Shown here: positions 17,822 through 25,725 of the stretch, one piece after another | Layout: every line of letters begins with the position of its first letter | Numbering within the stretch: the first letter of the stretch is position 1 | Origin: 2-02-FULL-66-14 sp037443705 | Lineage (GTDB): Bacteria; Pseudomonadota; Gammaproteobacteria; Burkholderiales; SG8-39 | NCBI GenBank assembly: GCA_037443705.1 | Contig: JBBINV010000016.1 | Location: forward strand, 1-56,423 | Reading direction: 5' to 3' | DNA length: 56,423 bases | Position numbers and translations under genes: made by a program | Notes under the pieces: generated by a model | The model's database searches: none | Told to the model about the DNA's origin: nothing | The model's input: only the letters and a program-made list of their open reading frames with translations

Positions 17822-18504
17822 GCCGCGCTCCGCACTTTCTGCCTTGCGCCGAAGATCGCGGTGCCGATCCGCACCAGCGTCGAGCCCTCCGCGATGGCCG
17901 CTTCCATGTCGTCCGACATGCCCATCGACAGCGTATCGAAGGCGTATTCGCTCTTCAGCTGCTCGAAGATCTCTCTCAACCCGGCGAACCTCGCCCTGTC
18001 CGCCCCCGGCTCCGGAATCGCCATCAGGCCGCGAAGGCGAAGGTTTCCGAGCGAGCGGATCCGGCCGGCGAGCGACCGCACCTCCTGCGGCGGCACCCCG
18101 GACTTGCTCGCCTCGCCCGACACGTTCACCTGGATGAGGACATTGAGCGGCCCACGTTCCGCCGGGCGCTGTTCGGACAGGCGCCGCGCGATTTTCTCGC
18201 GCTCGATCGTGTGCACCCAGGAAAAACGCTCGGCGGCGAGGCGCGTCTTGTTCGACTGGAGCGGCCCCACGAGGTGCCATTCGATGTCGAGGTGCGCGAG
18301 CGCGTCCATCTTGCCGGCCGCCTCCTGCACGTAGCTCTCGCCGAAGGCGCGCTGCCCCGCCCGGTACGCCTCCTCGATCAGGGACGCCGGATGCGTCTTC
18401 GAAACGGCGAGGAGCACGACGCTCGCGGGATCGCGCCCGCAGGCGCGCGCCGCGCGTGCAATGCGCCCTCTCACGGCTTGCAAATTGTCGCCGACCGCAG
18501 CCAT
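17818..18504 (-). CDS. yggS: YggS-family pyridoxal-phosphate homeostasis protein
   Basis: Single-domain PLP-binding TIM barrel (PLPBP/COG0325) involved in vitamin B6 and amino-acid homeostasis; 228 residues. Visible are the PLP lysine in VVLLAVSKTHP, FGESYVQEA, WHLVGPLQSNK and SMGMSDDMEAAI with the phosphate-binding IGTAIFG. It is first in the leftward operon with proC and yggT, and divergent from pilT across a 34-base gap, an order also known in Pseudomonas. Confidence 0.95.
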   Translation of the reverse strand: MAAVGDNLQAVRGRIARAARACGRDPASVVLLAVSKTHPASLIEEAYRAGQRAFGESYVQEAAGKMDALAHLDIEWHLVGPLQSNKTRLAAERFSWVHTIEREKIARRLSEQRPAERGPLNVLIQVNVSGEASKSGVPPQEVRSLAGRIRSLGNLRLRGLMAIPEPGADRARFAGLREIFEQLKSEYAFDTLSMGMSDDMEAAIAEGSTLVRIGTAIFGARQKVRSAA

Positions 18505-18538
18505 AATTTTCGTCGCCGCACCCTCGTGGGGGATTCTA

Positions 18539-19582
18539 ATGGATCTGACCGAGCTCCTCGCCTTCGTCGTCAAGAACAAGGCCTCCGACCTGCACCTGTC
18601 GTCGGGCCTTCCGCCCATGATCCGCGTGCACGGCGACGTGCGCCGCATCAACGTGCCGGCGCTCGAGCACAAGGACGTGCACGGCATGATCTACGACATC
18701 ATGAACGACGGGCAGCGGAAGTTCTACGAGGAAAACCTCGAGTGCGACTTCTCCTTCGCGGTGCCGAACCTCGCGCGCTTCCGGGTGAATGCGTTCGTGC
18801 AGCAGCGCGGCGCGGCCGCCGTGATGCGTACGATTCCCTCCAAGATCCTGTCGCTCGAAGACCTCAAGTGCCCGAAGATCTTCACCGAGATCGCAGACCA
18901 GCCGCGCGGCATCGTGCTGGTGACCGGGCCCACGGGCTCCGGGAAGAGCACGACGCTCGCGGCGATGATCAACCACATCAACGAGAACGAGCACGGTCAC
19001 ATCCTCACGATCGAGGACCCGATCGAGTTCGTGCACGAGTCGAAGAAGTGCCTGATCAACCAGCGCGAGGTGGGACCGCACACGCTCTCGTTCGCGAACG
19101 CCCTGCGCAGCGCCCTGCGCGAGGACCCGGACGTGATCCTGGTGGGCGAGATGAGGGACCTCGAGACGATCCGGCTTGCGCTCTCCGGCGCGGAGACCGG
19201 GCACCTGGTGTTCGGCACGCTGCACACGTCGAGCGCCGCGAAGACCATCGACCGGATCGTCGACGTCTTCCCCGCGGCGGAGAAGGAGATGGTGCGCGCG
19301 ATGCTCTCGGAATCGATTCGTGCCGTGATCTCGCAGACGCTCCTCAAGACCAAGGACGGCTCGGGGCGCGTCGCGGCGCACGAGATCATGATCGGTACCC
19401 CCGCGATCCGCAACCTCATCCGCGAGAACAAGATCGCGCAGATGTACTCGGCGATCCAGACCGGACGCCAGATCGGCATGCAGACGCTCGACCAGAACCT
19501 CCAGGAGCTCGTGGCGCGCAACGTCATTTCCTCGGGCGAGGCGCGCGGCAAGGCGGCCAACAAGGACAATTTCCCGGGCTGA
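18539..19582 (+). CDS. pilT: Type IV pilus retraction ATPase PilT
   Basis: Hexameric motor that depolymerises type IV pili for twitching; 347 residues, normal length. In order: N-terminal PAS-like domain with KASDLHLSSGLPPMIRVHG, Walker A GPTGSGKSTT near residue 130, Asp box ILTIEDPIEFVH, Walker B DVILVGEMRD, the His box TGHLVFGTLHTSSAAKTIDR, and a C-terminal region containing AIRNLIRENK. The ATG at 18539 begins the conserved DLTELL segment. pilU follows after 15 bases. Confidence 0.97.
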   Translation: MDLTELLAFVVKNKASDLHLSSGLPPMIRVHGDVRRINVPALEHKDVHGMIYDIMNDGQRKFYEENLECDFSFAVPNLARFRVNAFVQQRGAAAVMRTIPSKILSLEDLKCPKIFTEIADQPRGIVLVTGPTGSGKSTTLAAMINHINENEHGHILTIEDPIEFVHESKKCLINQREVGPHTLSFANALRSALREDPDVILVGEMRDLETIRLALSGAETGHLVFGTLHTSSAAKTIDRIVDVFPAAEKEMVRAMLSESIRAVISQTLLKTKDGSGRVAAHEIMIGTPAIRNLIRENKIAQMYSAIQTGRQIGMQTLDQNLQELVARNVISSGEARGKAANKDNFPG

Positions 19583-19597
19583 GGGAAAGGAACCTGT

Positions 19598-20734
19598 ATG
19601 GAACGGGAACAGGCAACCAAGTTCATCTACGACCTGCTGCGCGCGCTGATCGCGAAGAAAGGCTCCGACCTCTTCATCACCGCGGGCTTTCCGCCGGCGA
19701 TGAAGATCGACAGCAAGATGACGCCGGTGTCGCAGACGCCGCTCACGGCGCAGCACACCGCGATGCTGGTACGCTCGATCATGAACGACAAGCAGGCGGC
19801 GGAGTTCGAGGCGACCAAGGAGTGCAACTTCGCGATCTCGCCGGCGAGCATCGGGCGCTTCCGCGTCAACTGCTTCGTGCAGCAGGGCGCGGTGGGCGCG
19901 GTGCTGCGCGTCATCACCACCACGATCCCGAACTTCGAGGACCTCAAGCTCCCCCCGGTGCTCAAGGACATCGCCATGACCAAGCGCGGCCTCGTCCTCT
20001 TCGTGGGCGGGACCGGCTCGGGGAAGAGCACCTCGCTCGCGGCGATGATCGGCTACCGGAACGAGAACTCCTACGGCCACATCATCACCATCGAGGACCC
20101 GGTCGAGTACGTACATCCGCACAAGAACTGCCTCATCACCCAGCGCGAGGTCGGCGTGGACACCGAGTCCTGGGAAGCCGCGCTCAAGAACACCCTGCGC
20201 CAGGCCCCCGACGTCATCCTGATCGGCGAGATCCGCGACCGGGAGGTGATGGAGCACGCGATCGCGTTCTCCGAGACCGGCCATCTGGCGCTGGGGACGC
20301 TGCACGCCAACAACTCCAACCAGGCGATGGACCGGATCATCAACTTCTTCCCCGAAGAGCGGCGCCAGCAGCTGCTGATGGACCTCTCGCTCAACCTGAA
20401 AGCGGTGGTCTCGCAGCGCCTCATCCCGCTGAAGGAAGGCAAGGGGCGCGCCGCCGCTGTGGAAGTGCTCCTGAACTCGCCGCTGATCTCCGACCTCATC
20501 TTCAAGGGCGAGATCCACGGCATCAAGGAAATCATGAAAAAATCGCGCGAGCTCGGCATGCAAACGTTCGACCAGGCGCTCTTCGACCTCTACGAGGCCG
20601 GCCGCATCAGCTACGAGGATGCCCTTCGCTTCGCCGACTCGACCAACGAAGTCCGCCTCGCCATCAAGCTCCAGGGCAAGGAAGCCAAGGAGCGCGACCT
20701 CTCCAAGGGCATCGAGCACCTGGACATCGTTTGA
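19598..20734 (+). CDS. pilU: Type IV pilus ATPase PilU (PilT paralogue)
   Basis: PilT-dependent accessory retraction ATPase, 378 residues. It has the PilT domain plan: KGSDLFITAGFPPAMKID, Walker A GGTGSGKSTS, IITIEDPVEYVH, DVILIGEIRD and ETGHLALGTLHANNSNQAMD. The C-terminal tail is longer than in PilT (GRISYEDALRFADSTNEVR and beyond), which separates PilU from PilT. AAAGGA lies 10-15 bases before the ATG. It is co-transcribed with pilT. Confidence 0.95.
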   Translation: MEREQATKFIYDLLRALIAKKGSDLFITAGFPPAMKIDSKMTPVSQTPLTAQHTAMLVRSIMNDKQAAEFEATKECNFAISPASIGRFRVNCFVQQGAVGAVLRVITTTIPNFEDLKLPPVLKDIAMTKRGLVLFVGGTGSGKSTSLAAMIGYRNENSYGHIITIEDPVEYVHPHKNCLITQREVGVDTESWEAALKNTLRQAPDVILIGEIRDREVMEHAIAFSETGHLALGTLHANNSNQAMDRIINFFPEERRQQLLMDLSLNLKAVVSQRLIPLKEGKGRAAAVEVLLNSPLISDLIFKGEIHGIKEIMKKSRELGMQTFDQALFDLYEAGRISYEDALRFADSTNEVRLAIKLQGKEAKERDLSKGIEHLDIV

Positions 20735-20746
20735 TCCGGTCGATTG

Positions 20747-20770
20747 TCGTCCCCGCGCGGGCGGGGAGCC
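20747..20770. repeat. REP-like palindrome after pilU
   Basis: CCCCGC (20751-20756) and GCGGGG (20761-20766) form a perfect 6-bp stem around a 4-base loop. They are framed by TCGT and AGCC, in the style of the short extragenic palindromes (TCGTC-stem-ATCC type) scattered in many proteobacterial chromosomes. Only one copy is seen in this window, so its repeat nature is inferred from its form. Confidence 0.4.
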
Positions 20771-20790
20771 GTGCTTGAAGGGGCGCGCAG

Positions 20791-20816
20791 GCGTCCCGCT
20801 TTTTTCGGGCGAACGC
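20791..20816 (+). terminator. Possible terminator hairpin between pilU and the mutase-like gene
   Basis: GCGT.CCCG pairs with CGGG.ACGC around a loop that contains six T, with small mismatches. The T-run lies in the loop rather than after the stem, so classical intrinsic termination is doubtful. It ends 4 bases before the next ATG and could instead mask the ribosome site of that gene, which has no obvious Shine-Dalgarno. Confidence 0.3.
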
Positions 20817-20820
20817 GCAA

Positions 20821-21246
20821 ATGGACGACTCGAGGCGCCGGCTGCTCCGGCACGGCATGTTCCTGTTCCTGCTTGGCCTGCTCACGGGTCTCGCCGAGCA
20901 GCAGTTCGCCAACGTTCGCATGGGCCTCGCGGCGCACCTGGAAGGGGTAATGAACGGGATCTTTCTCGTGGCGCTGGGGGCGGCGTGGACGGAGGTGAGG
21001 CTCGCGCCGCGGTTGAGGGCCGCGGCATACTGGACCGCGCTCTATGGGACGTACGCGAACTGGGCGTTCACCACGCTCGCGGCGGTCTTCGGCACGGGCG
21101 CGATGTCGCCGATCGCGGCGGCGGGGCGGAACGCGCCGGCGTGGCAGGAGAGCCTCGTGACGGTGGGGCTCACGAGCGTGGGGATCGCGATCATCGCCGC
21201 CTCCGTCCTCGTGCTCTGGGGCCTGAGGCGCCTCGCGAGTACCTGA
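20821..21246 (+). CDS. Hydroxylaminobenzene mutase-like membrane protein
   Basis: A 141-residue protein with four predicted membrane helices. The string MFLFLLGLLTGL, the segment MGLAAHLEGVMNGIFLVALG, ALYGTYANW and the C-terminal LVLWGL match my recollection of the HabA/HabB family. Those enzymes rearrange hydroxylaminobenzene to 2-aminophenol in nitrobenzene degradation. Substrate here is unproven, since many chromosomal homologues have no known substrate. It lies between pilU and a DUF3175 gene, 7 bases before the latter, with no degradative genes nearby. The ATG at 20821 lacks a clear ribosome site. Confidence 0.7.
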   Translation: MDDSRRRLLRHGMFLFLLGLLTGLAEQQFANVRMGLAAHLEGVMNGIFLVALGAAWTEVRLAPRLRAAAYWTALYGTYANWAFTTLAAVFGTGAMSPIAAAGRNAPAWQESLVTVGLTSVGIAIIAASVLVLWGLRRLAST

Positions 21247-21253
21247 TCGTTCG

Positions 21254-21565
21254 ATGGCGAAGTCTGCGCGGAGCACCAAGCGCTGGTCACAACGCGTGAC
21301 AACGGAGAGCAACGCGCTCGATCTGGAGGCGGGCGTTTTCGCGCTGAAGGACCCGCGCGCGATCGCGCGGTCGCTGAAGCGATCGGCGGAAGAGAGCACG
21401 CGGCGAAAGAGCGAGCCTTTTCGCTCGGCGATGTCGATGCTCGTCTTCTACATCAACCGCGCCGGAAAAAATTTGCCGAAGGCGCAGCGCGCGCGCCTCG
21501 AGGCGGCAAAGGACGCGCTGCGGGCGCTGTACGGGCGCAAGGGCGCCGGCCGCGGGCGCGACTGA
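21254..21565 (+). CDS. DUF3175 domain protein
   Basis: A 103-residue basic protein, entirely a DUF3175 domain. It contains RWSQRVTTESNALDLEAGVF, then DPRAIARSLKRSAEES, RKSEPFRSAMSMLVFYINRA and GKNLPKAQRARLEAAKDALR. The family is a small helical protein of unknown function often found in soil bacteria. It follows the mutase-like gene by 7 bases and probably shares its transcript. The Lys/Arg/Gly-rich tail suggests nucleic-acid contact, but that is speculation. Confidence 0.8.
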   Translation: MAKSARSTKRWSQRVTTESNALDLEAGVFALKDPRAIARSLKRSAEESTRRKSEPFRSAMSMLVFYINRAGKNLPKAQRARLEAAKDALRALYGRKGAGRGRD

Positions 21566-21577
21566 CGGACTTCAATC

Positions 21578-21584
21578 AAGGAGG
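21578..21584 (+). promoter_or_regulatory. Strong Shine-Dalgarno for the monooxygenase-fold gene
   Basis: AAGGAGG with 9 bases to the ATG at 21594 is the best ribosome-binding site I see in the window. It selects 21594 over the second ATG at 21597, and it suggests higher translation than for the neighbouring genes, most of which have weak sites. Confidence 0.7.
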
Positions 21585-21593
21585 TCACATCCC

Positions 21594-21917
21594 ATGATGG
21601 TCACGGTCTTCCGTTCCCGCGTCCGTCCCGAGAACGCCGGGGAGTACATGAAGATGGCGGCGAAGATGACCGAGCTCGCAAGATCGATGCCCGGCTACGT
21701 CTCGCACAAGGGCTTCGCCGCGGAGGACGGCGAGCGAGTGACGATCGTGGAGTTCGAGTCGGAGGAGACGCACCGCGCCTGGGCCGAGCACCCCGCGCAC
21801 CGCAAGGCGCAACAGCTCGGGCGCGAGTGCTTCTACTCGGAGTTCAGCATCCACGTCTGCAAGGCACTGCGATCAAGCAGCTTCAGGCTCGACGGTGGCT
21901 CCCCGCAACGATCTTGA
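21594..21917 (+). CDS. Antibiotic-biosynthesis-monooxygenase (ABM) fold protein
   Basis: A 107-residue dimeric alpha+beta-barrel protein. The pattern VTVFRSRVRPENAGEYMKMA, then MPGYVSHKGFAAEDGERVTI and VEFESEETHRAWAEHPAHRK is that of ABM/quinol-monooxygenase-like proteins. EHPAHRKAQQLGRECFYSEF carries the usual His and the closing strand. Roles in the family range from quinone oxidation to stress defence, so the substrate is unknown. It has the best ribosome site in the window. Its last 35 bases overlap the convergent methyltransferase gene, so the final residues after VCKAL may be non-conserved. Confidence 0.75.
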   Translation: MMVTVFRSRVRPENAGEYMKMAAKMTELARSMPGYVSHKGFAAEDGERVTIVEFESEETHRAWAEHPAHRKAQQLGRECFYSEFSIHVCKALRSSSFRLDGGSPQRS

Positions 21918-23031
21918 ATTCGTAGAGTCGGCATTCCAGCGCGCCATTGAACAAGGGCGTTCGGCGCGAAGGCTCCAGCCGGATCAGCTTGGGAAGCCGC
22001 AGGTCCGCGGTGAATACGTAGCAGCGCCAGCCGGCGAAGTTCTTCTTCAGGGCGTCCCCCAGCCTCGGATAGAAGCGCGCAAGCTCCTCCGCGCTGCCGA
22101 TGCGCTCGCCGTAGGGGGGATTGGCGATCATGACCCCCGCGGTTGCGGGGGCGGAGCGCGTCAGCACATCCGATTGCTCGAGCGCTACCCAGCGCTCCAC
22201 CCCCGCCGCGGCGAGGTTGCGGCGCGCGGCCGCGAGCGCGCGCGGATCCGAATCGCTGCCGTAGAGGGTCGGAGTGACGGGAGAGGTCCGCGATTCGAGC
22301 TTGATCCGTTCCCAGACCTCCGTGTCAAACGATGACAGCTTTTCGAAACCAAATCCCCGTTTCGCGCCCGGCGCGCGGCCGCGCGCGATGGCGGCGGCTT
22401 CCACCAGCAGCGTTGCGCCGCCGCACATGGGGTCGAGGAGCGGCTCGTCGGGCTTCCACCCGGAGAGCATCACGATTCCGGCGGCGAGGTTCTCGCGCAG
22501 CGGTGCCTCGATCCCGCGCGCGCGCCAGCCGCGCTTGAAGAGCGGCTCGCCCGAAGTGTCCAGGTACAGCGCGCCGCGCTCCGCTTCCAGGAACGCGTGC
22601 ACGCGCACGTCGGGCCTCGCGCGCTCCACGCTCGGGCGGCGGCCGACCGCGTCGCGAAAGCGGTCGCACACCGCGTCCTTGATGCGGAGCGTGGCGAACT
22701 CGAGGCTCTTCAGGGGGCTCTTCTGCGCCGTGACGTTCACCCGGAGGGTCCGGTCGGCCGAGAAATGGCGGTGCCACCCGACGGACCGGGACGACTGGTA
22801 CAGGCCGTTTTCGTCGCGGCAGGAAATCTCTCCGACCTTCCACAGGATGCGCGAAGCAAGCCGTGACCAGAGGTTCGCGCGGTAGCAGACCTCCCAGGAG
22901 CCTGCGAACGAGACTCCTCCCGGAACCGGGCGGGCGCCGGATGCGCCCAGGGACGTCAATTCGTCCGACAAGAGCGCTTCAAGCCCCCGCGGACAGGTGG
23001 CGAAGAACGCCTCAGAAGGGCTTCGTGACAA
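21883..23031 (-). CDS. Class I SAM-dependent 23S rRNA methyltransferase (RlmL N-half type)
   Basis: A 382-residue protein with an N-terminal THUMP domain (FFATCPRGLEALLSDELTSL at the start) and a C-terminal RlmK/L-like N2-guanine methyltransferase domain. Motifs include YLDTSGEPLFKRGWR, LLDPMCGGATLLVEAAAIA, YGSDSDPRALAAARRN and the catalytic VMIANPPYGERIG. It corresponds to the first half of enteric RlmL (m2G2445). The only upstream start that keeps the THUMP domain whole is a TTG at 23031, which overlaps hemJ by 20 bases. Its 3' end overlaps the ABM-fold gene. Confidence 0.88.
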   Translation of the reverse strand: MSRSPSEAFFATCPRGLEALLSDELTSLGASGARPVPGGVSFAGSWEVCYRANLWSRLASRILWKVGEISCRDENGLYQSSRSVGWHRHFSADRTLRVNVTAQKSPLKSLEFATLRIKDAVCDRFRDAVGRRPSVERARPDVRVHAFLEAERGALYLDTSGEPLFKRGWRARGIEAPLRENLAAGIVMLSGWKPDEPLLDPMCGGATLLVEAAAIARGRAPGAKRGFGFEKLSSFDTEVWERIKLESRTSPVTPTLYGSDSDPRALAAARRNLAAAGVERWVALEQSDVLTRSAPATAGVMIANPPYGERIGSAEELARFYPRLGDALKKNFAGWRCYVFTADLRLPKLIRLEPSRRTPLFNGALECRLYEFKIVAGSHRRA

Positions 23032-23425
23032 CGAGGAACACCACGGCGAAGAGGAGGACGGTCGGGACTTCGTTGAACCAGCGGTACCAGACGTGGCTGC
23101 GCGTGTTGCGGCCGGCACGGAAGTCGAGCATGAGCTTGCCGCACCACACGTGGTAGGCGGCGAGCAGGACCACCAGGGCAAGTTTTGCCATCAGCCAGAC
23201 ACCGGAAAAATCCCATTGCAGCCACAACCAGACCCCAAACACGATCGTGAGGACCCCGCCCGGCGTCGTGATGCCCCAGAAGAGCCTGCGCTCCATCACC
23301 TCGAAGCGCTCGAGCGATACCGCGTCCGAGGCCTGCGCGTGATAAACGAAGAGCCGCGGCAGGTAGAAGAGCCCCGCAAACCAGGTCACCATGAAGACGA
23401 TGTGGAGCGACTTTACGATCAGCAT
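23012..23425 (-). CDS. hemJ: Protoporphyrinogen IX oxidase HemJ
   Basis: Membrane enzyme that oxidises protoporphyrinogen IX to protoporphyrin IX in heme synthesis, 137 residues with four helices. The family start KSLHIVFMVTWFAGLFYLPR with its His, FVYHAQ, the second helix WGITTPGGVLTIVFGVWLW and the closing RWFNEVPTVLLFAVV are clear. hemL, an earlier step, lies at the other end of the window. The ATG is 2 bases after the ABC permease stop, so it is likely at the end of that transcription unit. Confidence 0.88.
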   Translation of the reverse strand: MLIVKSLHIVFMVTWFAGLFYLPRLFVYHAQASDAVSLERFEVMERRLFWGITTPGGVLTIVFGVWLWLQWDFSGVWLMAKLALVVLLAAYHVWCGKLMLDFRAGRNTRSHVWYRWFNEVPTVLLFAVVFLVVTKPF

Positions 23426-23427
23426 CG

Positions 23428-24210
23428 CTAGCGAAGGAGCCTTCGGCGCGTGAGCACCGTGGCAGCATAGAAGCCGGCCATGGCATAGCCTACCAGCACG
23501 CCGAGATTGAGCAGCGCGTGCTCGGGCAGCGTGCCCGCAAGGAGCGGCCGCACGAGCTCCACGCCATGGTAGAGCGGCAGCGCCGCGGCCATCGCCTGCA
23601 CCGGCGCCGGGAGCCCGCTCACCGGGAAGAACACCCCCGAGAGCATCATCATGGGCGTCAGCGCAAGCGTCATGTAGTAGCTGAAGAAATCGTAGCCGCT
23701 CGCGAGCGCATTGATCGAGAGCCCGAGCCCGGCGAACGCGAGACCGATCAGCACCACCGCCGGAAGCGCCGCGAGCGCCCAGGGAAAGCTGGCGTAGCCC
23801 GCGATCGCGATCACGATCAGCATGCAGGTGCCCGCGGCGAAGGCCTTGCTCGCCGCCCAGACCCATTCGCCCGCGACCACGTCGTCGAGCGTCATCGGGG
23901 CGTTCGCGATCGCCTCCCAGGTGCGCTGCACGTGCATGCGCGAAAAGGCGGAAAAAAGCGACTCGAAGGTCGCCGCGTACATGGTGGAGGACGCCAGAAA
24001 CCCGGCGGCGAGGAACGCGAAATAGGAACCGCCGCTCACGTCACCGAGCACCGCGCCGAGGCCGTAGCCGAGCCCAAACAGCATGATCAGCGGGTCGGCG
24101 AGGTTGCCGAGGATCGAGGGGATGGCGAGCTTTCGCCAGACGAGGAAATGCCGCTGCCAGACCGCGACGAACCGCAGGCTCGGCGTCGGGGGCAGGTAAA
24201 GGCGCGTCAT
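23428..24210 (-). CDS. NodJ-like ABC exporter permease
   Basis: A 260-residue ABC-2 type permease with six helices. Examples are LADPLIMLFGLGYGLGAVLG, YFAFLAAGFLASSTMYAATF, the ABC-2 signature region around LTPMMMLSGVFFPVSGLP, and LGVLVGYAMAGFYAA. The segment QRTWEAIANAPMTLDDVVAGE is the coupling-helix region typical of the NodJ family. It follows the ATPase gene by 1 base, forming a complete exporter. The substrate is unknown; betaproteobacterial chromosomal NodIJ relatives are thought to be ancestral to the rhizobial Nod-factor exporters. Confidence 0.85.
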   Translation of the reverse strand: MTRLYLPPTPSLRFVAVWQRHFLVWRKLAIPSILGNLADPLIMLFGLGYGLGAVLGDVSGGSYFAFLAAGFLASSTMYAATFESLFSAFSRMHVQRTWEAIANAPMTLDDVVAGEWVWAASKAFAAGTCMLIVIAIAGYASFPWALAALPAVVLIGLAFAGLGLSINALASGYDFFSYYMTLALTPMMMLSGVFFPVSGLPAPVQAMAAALPLYHGVELVRPLLAGTLPEHALLNLGVLVGYAMAGFYAATVLTRRRLLR

Positions 24211-24211
24211 G

Positions 24212-25123
24212 TCAGTCCCGGAGATCCCGCCCGGTGAGCTTGAGGAACACGTCTTCGAGGTTCGCCGGCCGGTGCAGGTACGAGAGTTCGCGCTGCCCGC
24301 GAAGATCGCCGATCACCGGCGCAACGTCGGAGGCGTAGCAGAACGCGGTCTCGCCCGCGCGCTCGATGCGCGCCGCAAGCCCCCGCGCGCGCGCCATCCA
24401 CTCCTCGAGCCCCGGGCCGTGCACCTCGACTACCTGCGGCTCGATGTGACCGGCGATCAGCGCGCGCGGCGCGCCCTCGGCGACGATGCGCCCGCGGTCC
24501 ATGATCGCGAGCCGCGTGCACAGACGCTCCGCTTCTTCCATGAAGTGCGTGGTGAGGATGAGCGTGCGACCTTCCTTCGTGAGGTGGCGCAGCCTCTCCC
24601 AGATGAGGTGCCGCGCCTGGGGATCGAGACCCGTGGTCGGCTCGTCCATGAAGAGCAGCCTCGGTTCGTTCACGAGCGCCCGCGCGAGGGTCAACCGCCG
24701 CTTCATTCCGCCCGAGAGGGTCTGGATCTTCGAGTCGGCGCGCCCGGCGAGGCCCGCGAATTCCAGCAGCCGCGGGATGCGCGGCGCGAGCTCCCGCGCG
24801 CCGATCCCGAAGTAGCGAGCGTACACGACGAGGTTCTCCTCGACCGTGAAGTCGGGGTCGAGGTTGTCGAACTGAGGAACGACGCCCACGCCGGCGCGCG
24901 CCTCGCGCGCGCGCCGCGGGACCTCCAGCCCGAGAAGCTGCGCGCTGCCGCCGTCGGGGTCGATGAGGCCGAGGCAGAGCTTGAGCGTCGTGGTCTTTCC
25001 GGCGCCGTTCGGGCCGAGGAGGCCGAAGCATTCGCCCGGCGCCACCGAGATGTCCACGCCGCGCACGACCGCGGCGCCGCCGTAGGACTTGCACAGGCCG
25101 CGCGCCTCGAGCGTCGGCGTCAT
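24212..25123 (-). CDS. NodI-like ABC transporter ATP-binding protein
   Basis: A 303-residue ATPase of the DRA (drug-resistance-ATPase/NodI) subfamily. Walker A is GLLGPNGAGKTTT near residue 40, the Q-loop region is VGVVPQFDNLDPDFTVEENL, the signature is LSGGMKRRLTLARAL, Walker B is LLFMDEPTTGLDPQARH and the switch His is in LTTHFMEEAERL. The C-terminal regulatory region ends NLEDVFLKLTGRDL. The ATG overlaps the upstream hydrolase stop (ATGA). It pairs with the permease downstream. Confidence 0.9.
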   Translation of the reverse strand: MTPTLEARGLCKSYGGAAVVRGVDISVAPGECFGLLGPNGAGKTTTLKLCLGLIDPDGGSAQLLGLEVPRRAREARAGVGVVPQFDNLDPDFTVEENLVVYARYFGIGARELAPRIPRLLEFAGLAGRADSKIQTLSGGMKRRLTLARALVNEPRLLFMDEPTTGLDPQARHLIWERLRHLTKEGRTLILTTHFMEEAERLCTRLAIMDRGRIVAEGAPRALIAGHIEPQVVEVHGPGLEEWMARARGLAARIERAGETAFCYASDVAPVIGDLRGQRELSYLHRPANLEDVFLKLTGRDLRD

Positions 25124-25713
25124 GCGGCGCGCCAGTTGTTCCGGACGATCGCGCGCAGCACCGCGAGGCGCCGGTGAAAGAAGTGGTCCGCCGCGGGCAC
25201 CACGATCACCGGCAGGTCCTGCGGCCGCGCCCAGGCCAGAACCTGCGGAAGCGGCACCGTGTCGTCCAGCTCGCCGTGGATGAGCAGCGTGTCCTGCGGC
25301 ACCGGCGGTACCTCGAAATGGCTCACCGCGATGCCCACCAGCACCATGCGCTCGGGCTTCAGGCGCTGCGCGAGCTTCGCCTGCATCGCCGCCCCGAAGG
25401 AAAAGCCCGCGAGAACGACTTTCCCGGGCCCGGGCTGCGGCAACACTGCCTCGAGATCGTCGACCTCGCCCCTTCCCTCGTCGTAGCGGCCTTCGCTCTC
25501 GCCGACGCCGCGGAAGTTCGGCCGCACGGACCGGTAGCCGAGCTCGGCAAAGGCGCGAGCGAGCGTCTGCACCACCTTGTTGTCGAGCGTGCCGCCGTAA
25601 AGGGGATGGGGATGCGCTACGAGCGCAATCCCCTTTGGCGCGGCCGCAGGCTCGTCGATCGCGACTTCGATTCGTCCCGCCGGACCCGCGACGAATTCGC
25701 GGCGCGTCGGCAT
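25120..25713 (-). CDS. Alpha/beta hydrolase (CocE/DLH-like small hydrolase)
   Basis: A 197-residue cytoplasmic hydrolase. The oxyanion-hole region is ALVAHPHPLYGGTLDNKV, then RPNFRGVGESEGRYDEG. The nucleophile elbow is GFSFGAAM, the acid region is HGELDDTVPL, and the catalytic His is in PAADHFFHRRL. The family is found widely in proteobacteria as a putative esterase; the natural substrate is unknown. It is translationally coupled to the downstream ABC ATPase gene by a 4-base overlap. Confidence 0.88.
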   Translation of the reverse strand: MPTRREFVAGPAGRIEVAIDEPAAAPKGIALVAHPHPLYGGTLDNKVVQTLARAFAELGYRSVRPNFRGVGESEGRYDEGRGEVDDLEAVLPQPGPGKVVLAGFSFGAAMQAKLAQRLKPERMVLVGIAVSHFEVPPVPQDTLLIHGELDDTVPLPQVLAWARPQDLPVIVVPAADHFFHRRLAVLRAIVRNNWRAA

Positions 25714-25725
25714 GAGGGCGGAATT

